Positions 1 through 5,440 of a DNA stretch of 27,423 bases are shown one piece after another; within the stretch, counting starts at the first letter, position 1; each line of letters starts with the position of its first letter. A model generated the notes under the pieces. The model made no database searches. It was not told the origin of the DNA and worked only from the letters and a program-made list of their open reading frames with translations. The position numbers and the translations under genes are program-made. The DNA is from a virus: positions 1 to 27,423 of the IMG/VR virus record IMGVR_UViG_3300034072_000428. One strand, given 5' to 3'.

Positions 1-95
1 CGTGCATAGAAATCGTGAGCATAGAACCATGCCGCACGGTCGATGATGGCCATGCGGATCGTGGTGTCTGTGTCGAAGGTGTATTTGTGGGTCAT
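1..95 (-). CDS. Partial gene running off the left edge, unknown function
   Basis: Reading leftwards from an ATG at 95-93 there is an open frame of 31 codons up to the window edge, beginning MTHKYTFDTDTTIRMAIIDR. A Shine-Dalgarno-like AAAGGA lies about 8 bases upstream of the ATG, which is why I accept such a short stub. The peptide is not one I recognise and no domain can be named from 31 residues. The gene is divergent from the small membrane-protein gene at 352, so the two probably share the palindrome-rich region between them. The ribosome-binding site falls mostly in the loop of a possible leader hairpin (97-124), which could affect translation; that is inference. A chance open frame cannot be excluded. 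Confidence 0.5.
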   Translation of the reverse strand, partial: MTHKYTFDTDTTIRMAIIDRAAWFYAHDFYA

Positions 96-351
96 TGGTC
101 GGTTTCCTTTGATGAAAAACGACCGGCCCCAATGCCAATTGGTGGCCGGACGTGCCGAGATTGGCATACTGCTCAAAGGAAACAGCGCGTCTTTCGACGC
201 TCTCGACACGCCCAGCCATAAGAAACCGCGCCTAAGCGGTTGCTCGGCGCGGGGTGCGCCTTTGATAAGTGATGCCAATCACTCGTCTGGAATTTGCCAG
301 ACGCTTCATGGTATGCACTCTCAAAGGTAAGCCGTCAATAGGAGAGTTAAT
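96..351. promoter_or_regulatory. Divergent intergenic region dense in palindromes
   Basis: This 256-base gap separates two divergent genes and holds no convincing gene. It contains several exact or near-exact inverted repeats: GGTCG/CGACC plus TTTC/GAAA at 97-124; CCGGCC/GGCCGG with an inner CCAA/TTGG at 123-149; a 10-base inverted pair GTTTCCTTTG (102-111) and CAAAGGAAAC (174-183); CCGCGCC/GGCGCGG at 226-252; AGTGAT-N4-ATCACT at 268-283; and CGTCTGG-N6-CCAGACG at 284-303. The octamer ATGCCAAT occurs at 132-139, inverted at 160-167, and again at 272-279. Such repeats fit operator sites for a regulator, or a structured origin. No clear -35/-10 pair was found. Confidence 0.45.
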
Positions 352-618
352 ATGGAAGCGTTTGTAGCGATTGGCCTGATCATTCTCGCACCCGGCTTGA
401 TGGGCTGGAAATACGGCCTCGATGGTGGCTCGAACTACGGCTACATCGCCGCCGTTGCCGTGGGCATGACGATCCTGTCTAACGCGGGTGGCGTTGGTCC
501 GCTTGCTGCGTTCGGCCTGTCCTATGCGGTGGCGGTGACGTTCTTTTTCCTGCTCCTGGCGATCCCGTTCACGATCGGCGCGTTCGCTCGGCGCTGGAAA
601 CGCCCTGCTGCCAACTAA
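352..618 (+). CDS. Small integral membrane protein, unknown function
   Basis: The 88-residue product is strongly hydrophobic, with likely membrane segments at about residues 3-18, 28-48 and 53-77, and ends in a basic tail (RRWKR) that would face the cytoplasm by the positive-inside rule. The start is well supported: AGGAG lies just upstream of the ATG at 352. I do not recognise a family. A small multi-span protein next to a phage structural region could be a holin, a superinfection-exclusion protein or an unrelated host protein. There is no endolysin beside it, so a holin call is not justified. It is divergent from the partial gene at the left edge and followed by tandem hairpins (642-682). 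Confidence 0.6.
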   Translation: MEAFVAIGLIILAPGLMGWKYGLDGGSNYGYIAAVAVGMTILSNAGGVGPLAAFGLSYAVAVTFFFLLLAIPFTIGAFARRWKRPAAN

Positions 619-641
619 CCTCATAAAAAAAATTCCTCTGG

Positions 642-682
642 CGAACGGGTGAAATCACCCTGTTCGGGTATGTATCATACCC
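642..682. other. Two tandem hairpins after the membrane-protein gene
   Basis: CGAACGGGTG (642-651) pairs with CACCC-T-GTTCG (656-666) across an AAAT loop, giving a 10-base stem with one bulged T. It is followed at once by GGGTATG-TAT-CATACCC (666-682), a perfect 7-base inverted repeat. Neither is followed by a T run on the plus strand, so they are not classic intrinsic terminators in that direction. Read on the minus strand, the first stem is followed about nine bases later by eight T residues (complement of 625-632), a poor but possible terminator for leftward transcription. They may also be protein-binding palindromes. Confidence 0.4.
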
Positions 683-716
683 GGCAATCCCTTCCAAGCG
701 GTAAACTCTCGGTGTG

Positions 717-780
717 CCATACCGGCGCACTGTCCAGCGCGCTTGACACGTTGAAAAAAATGGGTGGTTTCCATACCGGC
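717..780. repeat. Direct repeat CCATACCGGC flanking a TTGACA box
   Basis: CCATACCGGC occurs exactly at 717-726 and again at 771-780, 54 bases apart, followed by GCAC and AC respectively. A near copy, CATACCCGGC, lies at 676-685 in the second tandem hairpin. Between the exact copies is TTGACA (743-748), a perfect -35 hexamer, but no good -10 follows at 16-18 bases. The arrangement looks like operator sites around a promoter for the gene at 856. The repeat is seen directly; the regulatory role is inference. Confidence 0.4.
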
Positions 781-802
781 ACGAATAGGTTAAAAGTGAT
801 GC

Positions 803-830
803 CCGAAATCGGCACTTAGATTTCGGTTTT
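803..830 (+). promoter_or_regulatory. Hairpin with T4 tail upstream of the gene at 856
   Basis: CCGAAAT (803-809) and ATTTCGG (820-826) form a 7-base stem with a 10-base loop, followed by TTTT at 827-830. The stem is AT-rich and the T run short, so it would be a weak terminator or attenuator in the leader of the gene at 856. It could equally be a binding palindrome for a regulator. Only the inverted repeat itself is certain. Confidence 0.3.
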
Positions 831-855
831 CGGCCATTACATAAGGTGCAAGGCT

Positions 856-1545
856 ATGGGATCAGACGTTTCGACCTATAAAAAGGTGCGGTTTGGGGAC
901 GACCTTCTAACCGACCTTCAATACATCGCGGATTGCTTCGGCTGTCCGCTGCAACACCTCATCACCAAGGTTCTGTCGGCCTATCGCGACGGCAAAAGCT
1001 ACCCGCATCCGCCTGAGTATGAGGAAATGCTGAAAGAGCGCGAGTGGGCTGCCAAGGAAGCCCAGCGCGAGAAGCATCGCCAGGGTCATCGCCAGCAATC
1101 GCGCCTGGTGCGGCAGGAGGCCATTGCATCATCTGTGATCTATCGTCGCCCTGTTGGTAGGCCGCGCACCGCGAACAGCGCCCGCGTCAAGCTTCTCCGC
1201 GATTTTCTGGCGCTTTTCGGCGATCAGGTGAAGTTTCCGACCACGCCTCAAATCCTCGGCCAGATGACGCACGACTGGAGTATCGAGAAGGAGCCGAACG
1301 TCGTCGAAGGCCGCGAGCGCGCGCATCTCAACATCGCCGATGTAGAGCCTGAATGGGTCTCGACCGCCGATTGCTGGCGCGAGCTGGGCAATATGCAACT
1401 GCTGCGCGTTGCTCCCGGCGAACCCGATCTGGTGACGCTCTGGTACAGCGATGAAGCGCCCGATGCGAACGTCGAGATTAAGCCCGAGAACGATCCGTGG
1501 CCCGGTCTCATTACCCAAACCTATGCTTCACTACGCAAGCCTTAA
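856..1545 (+). CDS. Unknown protein with a basic middle, possibly DNA-binding
   Basis: The 229-residue product is not one I recognise. Residues 1-45 have a pattern (KKVRFGDDLLTDLQYIADC) that loosely resembles the start of small ribbon-helix-helix or helix-turn-helix proteins. Residues 60-110 are rich in Arg, Lys and Gln and include VGRPRT, similar to the AT-hook core GRP. The C-terminal half has conserved-looking Trp residues and ends in PWPGLITQTYASLRKP. AAGG sits about 7 bases before the ATG. The gene stands alone between two regulatory-looking gaps upstream of the small terminase gene, so a regulator is possible, but no function can be claimed. Confidence 0.65.
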   Translation: MGSDVSTYKKVRFGDDLLTDLQYIADCFGCPLQHLITKVLSAYRDGKSYPHPPEYEEMLKEREWAAKEAQREKHRQGHRQQSRLVRQEAIASSVIYRRPVGRPRTANSARVKLLRDFLALFGDQVKFPTTPQILGQMTHDWSIEKEPNVVEGRERAHLNIADVEPEWVSTADCWRELGNMQLLRVAPGEPDLVTLWYSDEAPDANVEIKPENDPWPGLITQTYASLRKP

Positions 1546-1767
1546 TCGTGAACGGCAACGCAAAAACGTTCTATATCAATGGGTTATAATTCCATTACTG
1601 ACCTTACTATCTTACTCTATAGTTTGAAGACTTTCATTTCTGGAAATCCAAGGAATATATTTTATATAAATTGGGTTTTAGGGTTAAACAGAATAGGAAG
1701 TTTGAAAAAACGCCCCCAGTCTGAAAGCGCGTAAGACACCCGCTTTGCCGAGGTTTCCGATTTTCAG
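1546..1767 (+). promoter_or_regulatory. AT-rich gap with a TATAAT box
   Basis: This stretch after the gene at 856-1545 is far richer in A and T than its surroundings, especially 1560-1710. It contains a perfect TATAAT at 1585-1590, but no good -35 at the right distance, and TATAGT at 1618-1623 with a weak TTACTG 17 bases upstream. Any transcript starting here would meet the terminator at 1768-1798 before reaching the small terminase gene, so it may make a short RNA. No open reading frame of credible quality was seen. Confidence 0.3.
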
Positions 1768-1798
1768 GCCCAGGCGACACGCTCGCTTGGGCTTTTTT
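1768..1798 (+). terminator. Rho-independent terminator upstream of the packaging genes
   Basis: GCCCAGGCGA (1768-1777) pairs with TCGCTTGGGC (1783-1792) through a 10-base stem with one G-T wobble and a 5-base loop, followed directly by TTTTTT (1793-1798). This is a textbook plus-strand intrinsic terminator. It isolates the upstream genes from the long structural run that starts at 1906. Confidence 0.8.
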
Positions 1799-1868
1799 CT
1801 GGGCTGGTGGGTCTGTGGGTATCTATCGTACCTACCGCCGCCACCTTCCCGGATCGTCACGCGGTATC

Positions 1869-1897
1869 TTTACTACCCTGCTGCGATCAGGCATAAA
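1869..1897 (+). promoter_or_regulatory. Candidate promoter for the structural operon
   Basis: TTTACT (1869-1874) and CATAAA (1892-1897) are separated by exactly 17 bases, each matching the sigma-70 consensus at four of six positions. Lying between the terminator at 1768-1798 and the small terminase start at 1906, this is the place where a promoter is needed. The predicted transcription start would lie almost at the ATG, implying a nearly leaderless message, in keeping with the absence of a Shine-Dalgarno sequence there. Match quality is modest. Confidence 0.3.
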
Positions 1898-1905
1898 TCT
1901 GCGCC

Positions 1906-2646
1906 ATGCTGGCAGCCTCACATCCGACTGTTTCAGATGACCATGCTGTCCCCATGGCAATCGAAGATTTGCGCGTTGACGATGACGAGGTGGCCAGTGA
2001 TTTGGCCTCCGACGCCGCAAAACCGCGCTTTTTAACTGAGAAGCAACGGCTCTGGGCACGGCATTTCGTGCTCAACGGTGGCCGCTCGCAAGCCGCAGCT
2101 GTCTCGGCTGGCTTCGGATCGCCCAGCAACGCCGCCTATCGGATGCTTGTCAACCCCCAGGTCATGGCCGAAGTGCGCCGACTGGCGACGTTGAACATGG
2201 AAGCGGCCCTGCCCCGCACCATCAATCGGCTGCTCGAAATCCTTGAGGACCCGAAAACACCGGCCCAAGCTGCTGTAAACGCTGCGATTGCGATCATGGA
2301 CCGCGCTGGCCTCAAGCCAAAGTCGTCGCCGCTCGTGGCGATCCAGAATAACACCTACAATCAGGCTTCCGGATCGGCAGTGCAGAAGGCAATTGCAGAG
2401 ATATGGGCAGCGAGAGATGCCCGTATGTCCGACATTGCAGGTGGAATGTCGGACAAGAAGCCACGCCCAGGAACCAGAGCCCACTACCGCGCCGTCCGTG
2501 ACGCAGCCCGCGCCGAGCAGGCCCAAGGGGGGGGGTCGGAAATTTTGGAACCGTCGCCCCCGTCATCCATACCCGGTAACCAGAGCGCGCCTGAACACTC
2601 CCCCCACATTGACCCGGGCGGCGATGATGAGGACGCGGAAGAATGA
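1906..2646 (+). CDS. terS: Terminase small subunit (TerS)
   Basis: This 246-residue protein would recognise phage DNA and hand it to the large subunit for packaging. Residues 43-83 carry the helix-turn-helix signature of the Terminase_2-type small subunits: TEKQRLWARHFVLNGGRSQA, followed by AAVSAGF and a segment leading to NPQVMAEVRRL. A helical oligomerisation region follows (about 95-130), then a Pro/Gly-rich, acidic tail ending GGDDEDAEE. No good ribosome-binding site precedes ATG 1906, and the in-frame ATG at 1954 is an alternative start that would remove a poorly conserved leader. A run of nine G residues at 2527-2535 encodes three Gly and is a possible slippage site. The stop overlaps the next start by ATGA. 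Confidence 0.85.
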   Translation: MLAASHPTVSDDHAVPMAIEDLRVDDDEVASDLASDAAKPRFLTEKQRLWARHFVLNGGRSQAAAVSAGFGSPSNAAYRMLVNPQVMAEVRRLATLNMEAALPRTINRLLEILEDPKTPAQAAVNAAIAIMDRAGLKPKSSPLVAIQNNTYNQASGSAVQKAIAEIWAARDARMSDIAGGMSDKKPRPGTRAHYRAVRDAARAEQAQGGGSEILEPSPPSSIPGNQSAPEHSPHIDPGGDDEDAEE

Positions 2647-2930
2647 CCCCTCCCCTCCCCGCCCTCACGAAACTGAGGCAGCTATGCGAGCGCCGCGGCT
2701 GGACGGTTGCGCTGTCCGACGGCGTGACGATTGGGGATATGCCGACGCGCGAACTGGCGGTGAGAGGGAAGGATTTTGGCGAGGTCCTGGATTTCCGGTC
2801 GCGCAGTGTGCCGGTGGGAGCGGATGACGCGGAGAAGGCTGTCGCTGACAATCGGCTGGCTGCTGTGGCGCTGATCCGGCTGGTGTTTCGGGAATGGGGT
2901 GTTGAGTATCCTGAAGGGGTGACGCTGTAG
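2643..2930 (+). CDS. Unknown 95-residue protein between terS and terL
   Basis: The gene overlaps terS by ATGA and its TAG overlaps the GTG start of terL, so it is translationally coupled to both packaging genes. The product has an Arg/Trp-containing N-terminus (LRQLCERRGWTVALSDGVTI), an acidic and basic middle, and a C-terminal FREWGVEYPEGVTL. I do not recognise a family. Its place inside the packaging operon suggests a packaging accessory role or a small early head protein, but that is only context. The length and tight coupling on both sides make it a real gene rather than a chance frame. Confidence 0.7.
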   Translation: MTPPLPALTKLRQLCERRGWTVALSDGVTIGDMPTRELAVRGKDFGEVLDFRSRSVPVGADDAEKAVADNRLAAVALIRLVFREWGVEYPEGVTL

Positions 2931-5440
2931 TGGCCGGTCGGGGGGCAGCAGCGTCCGAGAGCCCGACACGGACGGTGGAGTATGTCGCGGAGATCGCGCG
3001 GCTCTATCGGGAGGATTACACGGGGTATTGCCAGGATATTCTCGGGTTCACGCCGTATGAGTGGCAGTCGCAGTTGGGGCGGGACCTGCTGACGAAGAAG
3101 CGGAACGGGATCGCGTCGGGGCACGGGATCGGGAAACTGCAATCGGTCGATGAGCCGGTGCTGTGTCCGGATGGCTGGCGCAGGATCGGCGACATTCGGG
3201 CGGGCGATCTGGTGGCGAGCGTGGATGGGTCGTTCACGCGGGTCACGCGGGTATTTCCGCAGGGCGTCAAGCCGATGTACCGCGTGGTGCTGGACGATGG
3301 CACCTGGACGCTGGCGGGTGATGAGCATCTGTGGCTGACGACGACGCGGAGCGAACGGAAGCACGGCCGCGAGGGGAAGGTTCGCACGACGGCTGAGATT
3401 GCCGGGACGCTGACGTTTCTGAACGGGCCGCGCGCGGGGTTGAACCATCGACTCCCCCGGCTGGCGGCAGTGCAGCACCCGGCGCGTGAGTTCCCGGTCG
3501 ATCCGTATGTGCTGGGGGTTTACCTTGGCGACGGGTGTTTCTCGGACAGTTCGATCACGCTGTCGGTGGGCAAGCGCGATGAGCTTGCGCGGCGGGTGGA
3601 GTTTCTGAGCGATAGTCCGTCGAACGGGAAGGAGCATGTTCGGATCGTGCGGATTGCCGGGCTGATGCAGCGAGTTGAGGCGCTGGGTCTTGGAGGTTGC
3701 CGGTCGTGGGAGAAGTTCATCCCCGACGTGTATATGTTCGGGTCGATCGAGCAGCGTCTGGCGCTGTTGCAGGGGTTGCTGGACACCGACGGCACGGCTG
3801 GGAAGCATGGTTCGGTGACGTTTGACACGTCGTCGCCGTTGCTCGCGGCGGGTGTGGCGCAGTTGGTGCGGTCGTTGGGCGGGGTCGCGCGCCGAAGCGG
3901 TCGCCAGGGTCGGCTGAACGGCGTGGACAAGCGGTGGTCGTACCGGGTGTATGTGTCGCTGCCCGACGGAATGCCGGCGTTCACGGTGCCGGAGAAGCTG
4001 GCGCGGTATGCGCCGCAGCAGGGGCACCGGAACCGTGAACGGACGCTGGAGCGGTTCATCGAGCGCGTCGAGCGGGTCGAGGATTGCGAGGCGGTGTGCA
4101 TCGAGGTCGAGCATCCCAGCCACCTCTACGTGACGCGCGACCACATCGTGACGCACAACACGCGGTGTGCGGCGTCGTTGATCCACTGGTTCATATCGAC
4201 GCGGCCGAGGCCGGCGATCGTGGCGACGGCGAACACGGAGGATCAGCTTCAGAAGAAGCTGTGGCGCGAGTTGGCGGTGGTCAACAACGGCGCGAAGAAC
4301 CGGGACTGGTTCACGTGGAAGACGTCGACGTTCACGATGTTCGAGGACCCGACGGCTCAGGCTGTGGCGCTGGCGTGGTCGGAGAACAATTCGGAAGCGT
4401 TTGCGGGCACGCACGAGACGCACGTGCTCGGGGTGTTCGATGAGGCGTCGGCTATTCCGAGGGTGATTTTCAACGTGTTTGCTGGCGCGATGTCGACGGC
4501 TGGAGCGCGGTGGGTGGCGTTCGGCAATCCGACGCGCGCCGAGGGGTATTTCTACGATCTGTGCTTCGGGAAGCTGAAGGCGAGGAAGCCCGGCGATCTG
4601 GCGGAAGGGCTGTGGAATTCGCGGTCGGTGGCGTCGTGGGAGAGCCCGGCCGTCGATCCGTCCTGGGTCGAGGAAATGCGCGCGCAGTATGGCGACGAGA
4701 GCGACGAGTTTCGCGTGCGCGTGGCCGGTTTGCCGCCGCGGTTCGACAGTGAGCAGTTCATCGCGCGGGAGATGGTCGACCGTGCGATGACGCGCGAGGT
4801 GGAGTTGTTCAAGCGGTGGCCGTTGGTGCTGGGCGTGGACATCGGGCACTCGCACGATCGGTCGGTGATCGTGCCGCGTCGTGGTCGGAAGGTGCTGGAC
4901 GCGATCAAGTCGATCAAGGGCGAGCGGACGATCGATTTCGCGCGGCGTCTGGCCGAGGAAGCGCAGTATTACCGGGAATACGAGGGCCTGACGGCTCAGA
5001 TGGTGATCGAGAACGTCGGCATCGGTGTCGGCGTGGTCGAGACGCTGGAGGATCTTGGGTTCGCCGATCAGGTGTGGGGCATCAATCCGGGAACGACGGA
5101 TGATGTCGACACGGAGCTCTATGCGAACCTGCGGTGCAAGATGTGGGCCGAGGGGAAGGAGTGGCTGGAGGGCGAGGTCGACCTGCCGAACCACCCGGAA
5201 CTGTACGACGACCTGGTGACGCTGAAGCGGAAGCCATCGGGCTCGCGCAATAATCTGCGGCTGGAGACGAAACATGAATTCCGGGCGCGCACGAAGCGGT
5301 CGCCTGACTTTGGCGATGCGTGGGCGCTGACGTTTGCGCTGCCGTTCGAGCTGCTGCCGGATCGCCGCGCGGACCGTTGGCGCGATGATTACGACGATCG
5401 GGGGGGTGCTGTGGAAGGCACCTGGATGGGGGCGATGTGA
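2930..5440 (+). CDS. terL: Terminase large subunit (TerL) interrupted by an in-frame intein
   Basis: The 836-residue precursor is an ATP-driven DNA packaging motor and nuclease split by a 341-residue intein (residues 70-410). Removing the intein leaves 495 residues, a normal TerL size. The N-extein ends ASGHGIGK and the C-extein starts TRCAASLIHWF, so splicing rebuilds the Walker A motif GHGIGKT. Walker B is VLGVFDEAS, with D504 and E505. The RNase H-like nuclease domain includes D637 (GVDIGHS), IENVGIG and D793/D796 (PDFGDAWALTF). The start is GTG 2930, overlapping the previous stop. Without splicing the ATPase should be dead, so packaging depends on intein activity. The extein resembles GHGIGKT-type phage terminases; naming a closer subfamily is beyond what I can see. 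Confidence 0.92.
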   Translation: MAGRGAAASESPTRTVEYVAEIARLYREDYTGYCQDILGFTPYEWQSQLGRDLLTKKRNGIASGHGIGKLQSVDEPVLCPDGWRRIGDIRAGDLVASVDGSFTRVTRVFPQGVKPMYRVVLDDGTWTLAGDEHLWLTTTRSERKHGREGKVRTTAEIAGTLTFLNGPRAGLNHRLPRLAAVQHPAREFPVDPYVLGVYLGDGCFSDSSITLSVGKRDELARRVEFLSDSPSNGKEHVRIVRIAGLMQRVEALGLGGCRSWEKFIPDVYMFGSIEQRLALLQGLLDTDGTAGKHGSVTFDTSSPLLAAGVAQLVRSLGGVARRSGRQGRLNGVDKRWSYRVYVSLPDGMPAFTVPEKLARYAPQQGHRNRERTLERFIERVERVEDCEAVCIEVEHPSHLYVTRDHIVTHNTRCAASLIHWFISTRPRPAIVATANTEDQLQKKLWRELAVVNNGAKNRDWFTWKTSTFTMFEDPTAQAVALAWSENNSEAFAGTHETHVLGVFDEASAIPRVIFNVFAGAMSTAGARWVAFGNPTRAEGYFYDLCFGKLKARKPGDLAEGLWNSRSVASWESPAVDPSWVEEMRAQYGDESDEFRVRVAGLPPRFDSEQFIAREMVDRAMTREVELFKRWPLVLGVDIGHSHDRSVIVPRRGRKVLDAIKSIKGERTIDFARRLAEEAQYYREYEGLTAQMVIENVGIGVGVVETLEDLGFADQVWGINPGTTDDVDTELYANLRCKMWAEGKEWLEGEVDLPNHPELYDDLVTLKRKPSGSRNNLRLETKHEFRARTKRSPDFGDAWALTFALPFELLPDRRADRWRDDYDDRGGAVEGTWMGAM
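3137..4159 (+). other. Class 3-like intein with LAGLIDADG homing endonuclease
   Basis: This is the intein inside TerL (precursor residues 70-410), between the Lys and Thr of Walker A. It starts LQSVDEPVLCPDGWRRIGDI, so residue 1 is Leu, not the Cys, Ser or Ala of class 1 and 2 inteins. Instead it has the WCT triplet of class 3 inteins: Trp135 in block B (DEHLW), Cys390 in block F (AVCIEV) and Thr408 in block G (VTHN), with +1 Thr in the C-extein. The endonuclease motifs are LGVYLGDG (Asp201) and LLQGLLDTDG (Asp285, Asp287), both with acidic residues, so cutting activity is plausible. Class 3 inteins are established as phage-associated and as using Cys F4 as first nucleophile. Splicing here is inferred, not shown. 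Confidence 0.9.

Noticed and set aside
352-618. Holin call for the small membrane protein
   Set aside because: Size and hydrophobicity fit, but there is no endolysin or spanin nearby and no recognisable holin family sequence.
1700-1800. Possible tRNA or tmRNA end near the terminator
   Set aside because: No cloverleaf, anticodon arm or T-loop consensus could be built; the region is adequately explained as an intrinsic terminator.
3137-4159. Reading the insertion as a class 1 intein or as a free homing-endonuclease gene
   Set aside because: There is no Cys or Ser at the N-terminal junction, and the reading frame is continuous through both terminase halves with no separate start or stop, so a class 3-type in-frame intein fits better.
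2312-5275. 987-residue open frame on the minus strand
   Set aside because: It is the shadow of terS and terL in GC-rich DNA: Arg/His/Pro-rich, no domain pattern, and it lies opposite clearly recognised genes.
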